Below, piece after piece: positions 1-7,038 of a DNA stretch of 9,499 bases. The stretch's first letter is position 1. The number at the start of each line of letters is the position of its first letter. The translations under genes were made by a program, and so were the position numbers. This stretch comes from Anaerovoracaceae bacterium (GTDB lineage: Bacteria > Bacillota > Clostridia > Peptostreptococcales > Anaerovoracaceae): NCBI GenBank assembly GCA_029983755.1, contig JASBYX010000044.1:1-9499 (forward strand), read 5' to 3'. The notes below the pieces were generated by a model. It had not been told where the DNA came from, made no database searches, and was given only the letters and a program-made list of their open reading frames with translations.

Positions 1-3
1 AGC

Positions 4-1029
4 CTATTTGCTCAAAACATTGATCAGCCCCACAAGTTCTTCCTTGAAGTCCCTTTCCATCTCAAGGGCTTCCTTCAGAGGAGTCGAAGTAATCTTGCCA
101 CATCTTTGTCCCACAGCATAGGATTTCATGTCAAAGTCCGGATCTGCTAAAATCTCCACAGCCTTGGCTCCGCAAAGTGTTCCCAATAGTCTGTCAGAAG
201 ATGTTGGTGAGCCACCCCTTTGCAGATAGGACAAAACAACTTGTCTGACCTCCTTCCCGGTCTTCCTCCTGATTTCCTCCACAAGGTCCTGTGTGCGGAT
301 GGGCGCACCCTCTGCAACGATGATCACACTGTGAGTCCTACCGTTGTGCCCATCCGTTATTATTTTGTTGCATATCCTGTTCACATCAACTGGCATTTCA
401 GGAACGCAAACCGTCTCGGCGCCTCCGGAAAGCCCTGCGTAAACTGCAATGTCACCGCATCTTCTTCCCATAACCTCAATTACCGTGGTCCTCTCGTGAG
501 AGCTGGAGGTATCCCTGATTTTCCCAATTGCCTCCAGAACCGTGTTCACCGCCGTGTCAAAACCTATGGTAAAATCCGTATAACCTAGGTCGTTATCAAT
601 GGTTCCGGGCAGGCAAATCACAGGCACCCCAAAGTTGCTCAGGTCCGCCGCTCCCCTCATAGTCCCGTCACCGCCTATTACAATCAGAGCATCGATTCCA
701 AATGTGTGAAGCATGGAGCTCGCCCTTTCCTGCCCTTCTTCCGTCTCGAATCGGTCGCTTCGTGCAGTCTTTAGAATCGTTCCGCCTCTCTGCATTATGT
801 CGCTCACCGATCGCCTGTCCATCTGGAGAAACTCTCCTTCGATTAGCCCTTCGTATCCTCGGTAAACTCCGAAAACTTGCATTCCTGCATCAAGTCCGCA
901 CCTGGTCACCGCCCTTACGGCAGCATTCATCCCCGGCGCATCACCGCCGCTGGTCAAAACAGCTATTTTCTTTACTTTCTTTGAAGTTGCGGCTATAACC
1001 GCCTCACTCTGCAAATCTTTTTCTTTCAT
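4..1029 (-). CDS. pfkA: ATP-dependent 6-phosphofructokinase
   Basis: Phosphorylates fructose 6-phosphate to fructose 1,6-bisphosphate with ATP, the committed step of glycolysis, in the cytoplasm as a homotetramer. The 341-residue product carries the family motifs in order: TSGGDAPGMN (26-35), GGDGT (119-123), PGTIDND (141-147, catalytic base Asp145), HER (178-180), EVMGRRCGD (185-193) and QRGGSP (270-275). Glycines at 122 and 142, where PPi-dependent enzymes carry Asp and Lys, indicate ATP as the donor. Residues matching the allosteric ADP/PEP site of the E. coli and Geobacillus enzymes are kept (Arg39, Arg43, Arg72, Arg172, Glu205), so effector control is likely. About 18 extra Lys-rich residues precede the usual N-terminus. 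The ATG start is still favoured: GAGGAAAA lies at 1036-1043 and no other start codon lies before the TSGGD motif. It follows dnaE on the same strand and is probably co-transcribed; no promoter of its own was seen. The stop codon lies at the window edge. Confidence 0.97.
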   Translation of the reverse strand: MKEKDLQSEAVIAATSKKVKKIAVLTSGGDAPGMNAAVRAVTRCGLDAGMQVFGVYRGYEGLIEGEFLQMDRRSVSDIMQRGGTILKTARSDRFETEEGQERASSMLHTFGIDALIVIGGDGTMRGAADLSNFGVPVICLPGTIDNDLGYTDFTIGFDTAVNTVLEAIGKIRDTSSSHERTTVIEVMGRRCGDIAVYAGLSGGAETVCVPEMPVDVNRICNKIITDGHNGRTHSVIIVAEGAPIRTQDLVEEIRRKTGKEVRQVVLSYLQRGGSPTSSDRLLGTLCGAKAVEILADPDFDMKSYAVGQRCGKITSTPLKEALEMERDFKEELVGLINVLSK

Positions 1030-1078
1030 AGTTTGTTTTCCTCATACAACAAAATATCCTTCCCCCAAGGCGTGTACT

Positions 1079-1216
1079 CTATGTCCCGGCGTTAGTCTTT
1101 CTTATCTCTGCAACCCCGCAAAGCATTGTTTCTTTATCGCCTCTACGCGAGCCATACTCCTTATCGAATTTCAAGGTGAAGCCTACCTTATTCCTTACCA
1201 CCCCCGCACGGGGCAT
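1079..1216 (-). other. Possible 45-codon ORF or gene remnant between dnaE and pfkA
   Basis: The 203-base spacer between the dnaE stop and the pfkA start is visibly richer in G+C than the other spacers here. It holds an ATG-started frame of 45 codons (peptide begins MPRAGVVRNK and ends RKTNAGT) with no clear ribosome site before it. In another frame, from about 1090 to 1028, the sequence reads DIEYTPWGKDILLYEENKL and stops with a TGA that overlaps the pfkA ATG as ATGA. No start codon was seen for that second frame, and a TAA lies just upstream of it. The two could be halves of one frameshifted small gene, or chance. I do not recognise the peptide. A four-base-stem CCCC/GGGG hairpin at 1202-1213 has no T-run and is not a convincing terminator. 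Confidence 0.2.
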
Positions 1217-1232
1217 ACCGTCGCTTCATTTT

Positions 1233-4200
1233 CTATCTTGGGAGTTTCACGTTTTCTTCTCCAAGGAGTCCTCTGAGACTTTCCACGAAAAAGTCGGAAA
1301 TTCTCACTCCGCTTCTAGGCCGTACCTGTTTGCCGTCCGGCAGGTAAATCCTCACCGGTATATCTCCTGAATTAATCGAGAACAACCTTTCTATGTCCAT
1401 GAGCACATCATCATCTATCTTTTCTTGTGATATCCTAAGTTTCAGAAAGGCATTCGGGTTTTGGCTGCTCCCACTACCTGCAGATCTAGTGTTCTCTCGG
1501 CCGTGCGAAACCTCTTGGCCGAGCGAAGCCTCTTGGCCGCACGAAACCTGTTGCCCCGGGGAAGTCTTTCCATAAGGTAAGGTCTGCTGGCTTGTCAAGT
1601 CATGTCGCCCCGGCGGTTCCTGCCTGTCAACTGAGTCACTTCCTACAGTCAGTGCCTGCCTGTCATTTGGATCCTGCTGATTCATCAAACCCTCATACTC
1701 TGCAAGGCTTCTAATTTCATCGGCTAAAATAGCTGGCGGTGCATCCTCCTTCATGTTGATTTTACCCACCACAACTATAGGCTCTCCTGATTCCAAAAGA
1801 TGTGAGCTATTGTGGTACACCTTTGGGAATACCACTATTTCACAGGTGCCGTACAGATCCTCCAAATTCACAAAAGCCATGAGCTGGGAGTTTTTTGTAG
1901 TGAGCTTTCTCATTGAAGAAACCATGCCGCAGAGAACGGCCCTGCTGTTATTTTGTAACGTCTCCTCTGCATCTTCACTGTTAATCATATCCGTGCTTAC
2001 AGTCGAGTACGCTTTAATGAGGTCGGCAAATGGTTCGAGAGGATGGCCTGAAATATAGACTCCCAGAACCTCTTTTTCCATGCTCAGCATCTGTTCCTTG
2101 GTGAAATTGTTAATGCGTGGTAGATTCTTGCTCGTTCCAACGCTTTTCATGGTGTCTTCGTTGGTTTGGAAAAGTGAAATCTGTCCCGTTATGGTGCTTC
2201 TGGCTTCCTGCTGAGCCCCCTCTATTTCCTGTTGGTATACCGCCATCAAAGCCGCCCTGTTTTCCTCTATACAGTCAAAAGCTCCCGCCTTAATTAGATT
2301 TTCTATTGCTTTTTTGTTGATTCGTGTGATGTCCACATTTCTGATGAACTCCCCAAAAGTTTCCGGTTTTCCTTGGGATTCCCTGGATTCCACTATGGCA
2401 TCTATAACCCCCTGACCGACACCTTTGACTCCCATGAGGCCAAATCTTATGCCATCCCTTGATGTTATAAAGTCTCCTTTGCTGTCATGGACCGAAGGCG
2501 GGAGAACCTTAATTCCCATCTCGTTGCAATTTCTTATGTACTTAGCGATAGCAGTGGGGTCACCCATTACTGATGACATGAGGGAGGCCATGAATTCTTT
2601 AGGATAATAGTACTTCAAATATCCGGTCTCGTAAGCCACCACAGCGTAAGCCGCCGCATGACTTTTGTTGAAGGCATACTGTGCAAAGGTTTCCATATCT
2701 TTAAATATGCTCTCTGCTGCCTCGTAAGAAATCCCCCTTCTAAGGCAACCGTCTATTTCCACAGAACCGTCTGAACCTAGCTTACCATTTATAAAGTACT
2801 CCCGGTTCTTCTCCATTTCTGCGGCTTTCTTCTTACTCATTGCCCTTCGCACAAGGTCGGCCTGACCATAGCTGTACCCTGCAAGCTGACGCACTATTTG
2901 CATTACCTGTTCCTGATACACAAGACAACCATAGGTTACATCCAAAATCGATGCCAGCTCAGGTGTGACATAGCTGACGTTTTCCGGATTCTTCTTGTTC
3001 CTTATATAGGTAGGAATTGCATCCATAGGACCGGGTCTGAACAGGGATATTCCGGCTACCACGTCCTCAAAACAGTTCGGTTTCAGAGACTTCATGAACT
3101 GTGTCATGCCTGTGGACTCGAGCTGAAAAACTCCTAGAGTGTTCCCCCTTGAGATCATATTGTAAACATTGGGGTCATCATATCCCATCTTTGCAAAGTC
3201 GATTGTCACCCCATGATTCTTCTCTATGAGCTTCAGTGTCTTCCTTATGACAGTAAGGTTCCTAAGTCCTAGAAAGTCCATTTTAAGGAGCCCTAACTCC
3301 TCTATTGTCACCATGTTAAATTGAGTTGTGAGACCTTTATCTGTTACATATAGCGGCACATAATCGTCCAACGGTGCTTTGGAAATTACGACTCCCGCTG
3401 CATGGGTTGAGGCATGCCTTGGCATTCCTTCTATTGCCCTTGACATATCAATAACCCGGCGTACCTGTTCCTCATTTTGGTATCTTTCGGCAAGTTCCGG
3501 ATTGAGCTCTAGTGCCTTGTCTATGGTAATACCAAGCATATTGGGAACTGCCGTAGCTATTTTGTCCGTATCAGCATAGGATACGTTCAGGGCTCTACCC
3601 ACATCTCTTATGGCTGCCCTCGCTTTCAAGGTCCCCAAAGTTATAATCTGGCTAACCTTATCTTCCCCATACTTATCTATTACGTAGTCAATTACTTCTC
3701 CACGCCTTTCGATACAGAAGTCTATATCTATATCCGGCATGCTGACCCTCTCGCTGTTCAAGAATCTCTCGAAGATCAGGTTGTATCTAATCGGATCAAT
3801 ATCTGTTATATGCAGACAATATGCAACTATGGACCCGGCAGCAGAGCCTCTTCCCGGACCCACCATGATTCCATTTTCCCTAGCATACCTTATGAAATCC
3901 CAAACTATGAGGAAATACTCCACAAACCCCATGTCTTCAATGACTTTCAGTTCCTTGTTCAGCCTGTCATAAAGCATGTTCGTCTGGGGTCTTTCTCTCT
4001 GAATCCTCTTTGCCTCAGTCCCTTCCACATGAGATTTATCCCCGCTATTAGGCTCCTTCTCACCTACCTCAGTGACATTCCCATATCTTTCCTTAAGTCC
4101 CTCTTCACACAGGTAACGAAGGTACTCAGGCTTGCCGGATTCCCAGCTATCAGGTAGCTCAAATTCCGGAAGGTGATAATTGCCGAATTCGAATTCTACA

Positions 4201-5018
4201 TTGCATCGCTGGGCAATTCGCCCGGTATTGGCAACAGCTTCCGGAGCGAATGCAAAGATTTTTTCCATCTCAGCTTGACTTTTAAGATAGAATTCGTCGT
4301 TTGGAAATCTCATTCTATTTTCGTCATCCACATTTGATGCCGTCTGAATGCACAGCAAAACATCGTGAGCCTCAGCATCTTCTCGGTTCACGTAATGTAC
4401 ATCGTTGGTTGCAACCATGGGAATTCCTGTCTCTTTGCTGAGTTTCACAAGTTGAGGATTTACCCGTTGCTCCTCTTCAAGCCCTTGATCTTGAAGTTCC
4501 AAGAAAAAGTTGTCTTTGCCGAATATTTCCTCAAGCTCCAGAGCCTCTTTCTTAGCCCCATCATAATCTCCAAGCAGAAGTTGGGATTGAACCTTCCCCG
4601 CAAGACAGGCCGAAAGGGCAATAATGCCCTTGCTATGTTCTCTGAGCAAATCCTTGTCAACTCTCGGCTTGTAGTAGAATCCTTCTGTATGGGATCGGGA
4701 GACAACTTTTACAAGATTTCGGTAGCCTTCCTGAGTCTCTGCAAGGAGTACCAAATGATTTGACTGCTTGTCCTTATCCGGTTCCTTGTCAAACCTTGTT
4801 CTAGCTGCCACATACACCTCGCACCCAATTATTGGCTTGATTCCGAAGTCCTTGCACCTCTTGTAAAAGTCCACAACACCAAACATCACTCCATGGTCTG
4901 TAATTGCAACTGAGGTCATGCCCAGTTCCTTAACTCTTGGAATGAGTTTATCAATTCTCGCCATGCCGTCGAGCAGACTGTATTCTGTATGCAAATGTAG
5001 ATGTGTAAATCCTGACAT
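1233..5018 (-). CDS. dnaE: DNA polymerase III subunit alpha
   Basis: Replicative family C DNA polymerase catalytic subunit, 1261 residues, longer than the roughly 1100-1160 usual for DnaE. Order of parts: PHP domain (about 3-210), polymerase core with PGRGSAAGS (388-396) and the catalytic motif PDIDIDF (Asp431, Asp433) plus Asp581 in KMDFLGLR, fingers to about 830, helix-hairpin-helix region (GVKGVGQG, 863-870), an internal clamp-binding motif QISLF (946-950), an OB fold (about 1026-1105) and a C-terminal domain (about 1190-1258). All nine expected PHP metal ligands appear present: His8, His10, Asp17, His42, Glu67, His88, Cys138, Asp206, His208. Two hydrophilic insertions account for part of the extra length: about 313-347 and 1110-1188, the second with hexapeptide repeats. 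The ATG start follows GGAGAG (5024-5029) by 5 bases. It is divergent from gltX and upstream of pfkA. Whether it is the main replicase or works beside a PolC cannot be told from this window. Confidence 0.97.
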   Translation of the reverse strand: MSGFTHLHLHTEYSLLDGMARIDKLIPRVKELGMTSVAITDHGVMFGVVDFYKRCKDFGIKPIIGCEVYVAARTRFDKEPDKDKQSNHLVLLAETQEGYRNLVKVVSRSHTEGFYYKPRVDKDLLREHSKGIIALSACLAGKVQSQLLLGDYDGAKKEALELEEIFGKDNFFLELQDQGLEEEQRVNPQLVKLSKETGIPMVATNDVHYVNREDAEAHDVLLCIQTASNVDDENRMRFPNDEFYLKSQAEMEKIFAFAPEAVANTGRIAQRCNVEFEFGNYHLPEFELPDSWESGKPEYLRYLCEEGLKERYGNVTEVGEKEPNSGDKSHVEGTEAKRIQRERPQTNMLYDRLNKELKVIEDMGFVEYFLIVWDFIRYARENGIMVGPGRGSAAGSIVAYCLHITDIDPIRYNLIFERFLNSERVSMPDIDIDFCIERRGEVIDYVIDKYGEDKVSQIITLGTLKARAAIRDVGRALNVSYADTDKIATAVPNMLGITIDKALELNPELAERYQNEEQVRRVIDMSRAIEGMPRHASTHAAGVVISKAPLDDYVPLYVTDKGLTTQFNMVTIEELGLLKMDFLGLRNLTVIRKTLKLIEKNHGVTIDFAKMGYDDPNVYNMISRGNTLGVFQLESTGMTQFMKSLKPNCFEDVVAGISLFRPGPMDAIPTYIRNKKNPENVSYVTPELASILDVTYGCLVYQEQVMQIVRQLAGYSYGQADLVRRAMSKKKAAEMEKNREYFINGKLGSDGSVEIDGCLRRGISYEAAESIFKDMETFAQYAFNKSHAAAYAVVAYETGYLKYYYPKEFMASLMSSVMGDPTAIAKYIRNCNEMGIKVLPPSVHDSKGDFITSRDGIRFGLMGVKGVGQGVIDAIVESRESQGKPETFGEFIRNVDITRINKKAIENLIKAGAFDCIEENRAALMAVYQQEIEGAQQEARSTITGQISLFQTNEDTMKSVGTSKNLPRINNFTKEQMLSMEKEVLGVYISGHPLEPFADLIKAYSTVSTDMINSEDAEETLQNNSRAVLCGMVSSMRKLTTKNSQLMAFVNLEDLYGTCEIVVFPKVYHNSSHLLESGEPIVVVGKINMKEDAPPAILADEIRSLAEYEGLMNQQDPNDRQALTVGSDSVDRQEPPGRHDLTSQQTLPYGKTSPGQQVSCGQEASLGQEVSHGRENTRSAGSGSSQNPNAFLKLRISQEKIDDDVLMDIERLFSINSGDIPVRIYLPDGKQVRPRSGVRISDFFVESLRGLLGEENVKLPR
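1495..1566. repeat. 18-bp tandem repeats inside dnaE (linker)
   Basis: Four consecutive 18-base units at 1495-1512, 1513-1530, 1531-1548 and 1549-1566. The first three differ from each other at three positions per pair and the fourth is more degenerate. The period is a multiple of three, so the frame is kept; it encodes hexapeptides of the type VSCGQE, ASLGQE and VSHGRE at about residues 1152-1174. The repeats lie in a Gln/Ser/Gly-rich segment between the OB fold and the C-terminal domain of DnaE, a place where length change should be tolerated. Confidence 0.8.
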
Positions 5019-5052
5019 CCAATCTCTCCATTCATCTAATCTTTAGACTAAA

Positions 5053-5061
5053 ATTATATCA
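5053..5061 (-). promoter_or_regulatory. Extended -10 promoter for dnaE
   Basis: On the minus strand this reads TGATATAAT, a perfect TGnTATAAT extended -10 element. There is no good -35 hexamer at 16-18 bases, which is typical for extended -10 promoters. Transcription would begin near 5046, leaving a leader of about 28 bases with the dnaE ribosome site GGAGAG (5024-5029) inside it. Read from sequence only; no transcript data. Confidence 0.6.
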
Positions 5062-5100
5062 TTTTTGGCAAGTTTTTGCTATTTCTATAAGTTTGTTTTC

Positions 5101-5141
5101 TGTCTGTTTCTGTCTGTTTCCTGTCTGTTATCCATCTGTTT
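5101..5141. repeat. Short tandem repeats between the divergent dnaE and gltX promoters
   Basis: TGTCTGTTTC occurs as two exact tandem copies (5101-5110, 5111-5120), followed by two degenerate copies (5122-5131 and 5132-5141). The hexamer TCTGTT starts at 5103, 5113, 5124 and 5135, so copies are 10-11 bases apart, about one DNA turn. The cluster lies between the dnaE -10 element and the gltX -35 hexamer, upstream of both. It could be a binding array on one face of the helix or a slippage-prone simple repeat. Confidence 0.75.
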
Positions 5142-5154
5142 CCAGCCAATCTCT

Positions 5155-5184
5155 TTGACATCAATCACATTGCTATTGTATAAT
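5155..5184 (+). promoter_or_regulatory. Consensus sigma-A promoter for gltX-ansA
   Basis: TTGACA at 5155-5160 and TATAAT at 5179-5184 match both consensus hexamers exactly, with an 18-base spacer. The predicted start of transcription is near 5191, about 168 bases before the gltX ATG. It is the best promoter seen in the window and points into the gltX-ansA operon. Confidence 0.75.
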
Positions 5185-5190
5185 ATTTCT

Positions 5191-5358
5191 GGCAAATTAT
5201 GACTGACTTTAAAATCAGTTGAACATATTGAATTTACATTGAATTAGCAGTTGCATCATATCATCTGCATTCTGTTGCGTTCTGTTGCATTCCGCATGAG
5301 TTCGAAAAAGCATCTAGATAGTAATGATAATTTTATATGAGATTGGAGAGGTTTAAAA
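5191..5358 (+). promoter_or_regulatory. Long 5' leader of gltX, including a second TCTGTT repeat pair
   Basis: If the promoter at 5155-5184 is used, the gltX transcript has about 168 untranslated bases. They hold a weak hairpin (ACTGA at 5203-5207 paired with TCAGT, loop of 8) and a tandem 10-mer pair TCTGTTGCGT/TCTGTTGCAT (5271-5290), flanked by looser copies. I see no T-box sequence (AGGGTGG-type), no hairpin followed by a T-run and no recognisable riboswitch. The leader ends in a strong ribosome site GGAGAGG (5345-5351), 7 bases before the ATG. Confidence 0.4.
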
Positions 5359-7029
5359 ATGAGTGAGAAATTAGCAAATCTTCTTTTCCCGGAAATTGAA
5401 CATACACCGGAATACTATGAGGAAAAATATCCGGCGAGAAAACTTCCTAAAGGAGCGAAAGTTACAAGGCTCGGTCCGAGCCCTACGGGTTTTATGCACC
5501 TTGGCAATCTCTATGGGGCCTTCGTGGACGAAAGGCTTGCACATCAGAGCAATGGGGTTTTTTACCTCAGGATAGAAGATACCGACGACAAAAGGTATGT
5601 GGAAGGAGCTGTTGAAACCATCATCAGAAGTCTTGACTACTTTGGAATCCACTTTGATGAAGGTGCCACTCAAGGGGAAGATGTGGGAAACTACGGCAGC
5701 TACACCCAGAGCCAAAGAGGAGAGATTTACAGGACTTTCGCCAAAGATTTAGTTGCTAGGGGACATGCCTATCCATGTTTTCTAACTGAGGATGAAATTA
5801 ACGAAATAAGAGAAAAGCAGGAGGAAGAGAAGCTGACTCCCGGCATATACGGTGACTATGCCCCTTCACGAGATCTGTCATACGAAGAAGTTGAAGATAA
5901 AATTAAAGAAGGAAAGCCTTGGGTTTTGAGACTTGCTTCCACAGGGGACTGGTCACAGAGAACAGATATTGTCAGGAAGGTGAAGGTAAAGGATGCTATC
6001 AGGGGAATTCTCGAAATTCCTGAAAACTACCACGATGTAGTAATCCTCAAAACAACGGGGATTCCTACATATCACTTCGCCCATGTAATAGATGACCACC
6101 TTATGAGAACCACACATGTGGTTAGAGGCGCAGAGTGGCTTCCTTCTCTACCGATTCACGTGGAGCTGTTTGAGAAGCTTGGCTTTGAGATGCCTGTTTA
6201 TTGTCACACGGCTCAGCTGATGAAGCTTGACGAAGATGGAAACAGAAGAAAGCTGTCAAAGCGAAAGGATCCGGAGCTCTCTCTTGACTATTACATAAGC
6301 AAGGGATACCATCCGGCCGCAATCAGGGAGTACCTTCTCACCATATTAAACTCCAACTTTGAGGAATGGCGAATGGCAAATCCTGTTGAGGATTATGATA
6401 AGTTCCAATTTACTACAGAGAAAATGAGCAACTCAGGTGCCCTGTTTGACCTTGATAAGCTTAATAACATCAGCAAAGATGTTTTGCTTGGAATCCCCGC
6501 AGAGGAGTTATATGATTTTTATAAAAATTGGGCTGCTGAGTTCAGGCCGGAGATAATGGATATCTTTGAGGATAAAGACTATCTATGCAAATTCCTTGAC
6601 CTTGGACGCAACGACAAAAAACCTAGAAAGGATCTGGTTTACGGAGAGCAGATCGTCGAGTTCATCAGTTGCTACTTCGATAGCCTTCTTTCCCATATGG
6701 AAAAGGACTCCCTTCCAGAAGAAACAGAGGGTGACAATATCGCTATTTTGGAGAAGTACCTGCTAACCCTTGACAAAAACGACGACCAGAGTCAGTGGTT
6801 CGATAAGATCAGGGAAATCGCTACCACCCTCGGCTATGCTGCTAAACCAAAGGATTACAAAAAGAATCCTTCTGATTACAAAGGTCATGTTGGCCACGTT
6901 TCAACAGTAATCAGAATTGCCCTTTTGGGGAGGTCAACCTCTCCTGAAGTTTGGACTATCCAGCAGATCATGGGGGAGACGAAAACCCGCAAAAGAATTG
7001 AAAACTTCATCCAGGAATTAAAAAAATAG
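5359..7029 (+). CDS. gltX: Glutamate--tRNA ligase (long clostridial-type form)
   Basis: Class I aminoacyl-tRNA synthetase that activates glutamate with ATP and attaches it to tRNA-Glu in the cytoplasm. The first signature appears as PSPTGFMHLGN (40-50; HIGH motif read as HLGN) and the second as KLSKR (298-302; KMSKS type). The segment VVRGAEWLPSLPIHVELFEKLG (in two parts around 254-275) matches the Rossmann-fold region that precedes KMSKS in GluRS. The C-terminal part is helical, as expected of a GluRS anticodon-binding domain rather than the beta barrels of GlnRS. At 556 residues it is longer than the usual 460-500. The four-Cys zinc site of the E. coli enzyme is absent; only Cys140 falls in that region. 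It may be non-discriminating and also charge tRNA-Gln, as in many bacteria without GlnRS, but the window cannot show this. The start is fixed by GGAGAGG 7 bases upstream. ansA follows after 9 bases. Confidence 0.93.
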   Translation: MSEKLANLLFPEIEHTPEYYEEKYPARKLPKGAKVTRLGPSPTGFMHLGNLYGAFVDERLAHQSNGVFYLRIEDTDDKRYVEGAVETIIRSLDYFGIHFDEGATQGEDVGNYGSYTQSQRGEIYRTFAKDLVARGHAYPCFLTEDEINEIREKQEEEKLTPGIYGDYAPSRDLSYEEVEDKIKEGKPWVLRLASTGDWSQRTDIVRKVKVKDAIRGILEIPENYHDVVILKTTGIPTYHFAHVIDDHLMRTTHVVRGAEWLPSLPIHVELFEKLGFEMPVYCHTAQLMKLDEDGNRRKLSKRKDPELSLDYYISKGYHPAAIREYLLTILNSNFEEWRMANPVEDYDKFQFTTEKMSNSGALFDLDKLNNISKDVLLGIPAEELYDFYKNWAAEFRPEIMDIFEDKDYLCKFLDLGRNDKKPRKDLVYGEQIVEFISCYFDSLLSHMEKDSLPEETEGDNIAILEKYLLTLDKNDDQSQWFDKIREIATTLGYAAKPKDYKKNPSDYKGHVGHVSTVIRIALLGRSTSPEVWTIQQIMGETKTRKRIENFIQELKK

Positions 7030-7038
7030 GAAAGCATA

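Noticed and set aside
1202..1213. CCCC-GCAC-GGGG hairpin just after the dnaE stop; considered as a terminator.
   Set aside because: Only four base pairs and no T-run follows on the minus strand, so readthrough into pfkA is more likely.
4460..4705. An 81-codon minus-strand frame overlapping dnaE, and many similar frames across the window.
   Set aside because: They overlap well-supported genes in another frame and show no ribosome site or recognisable motif; they are shadows of the real genes.
5191..5358. T-box riboswitch in the gltX leader, as expected for many Firmicute tRNA-synthetase genes.
   Set aside because: No AGGGTGG-type T-box sequence and no terminator/antiterminator pair with a T-run was found.
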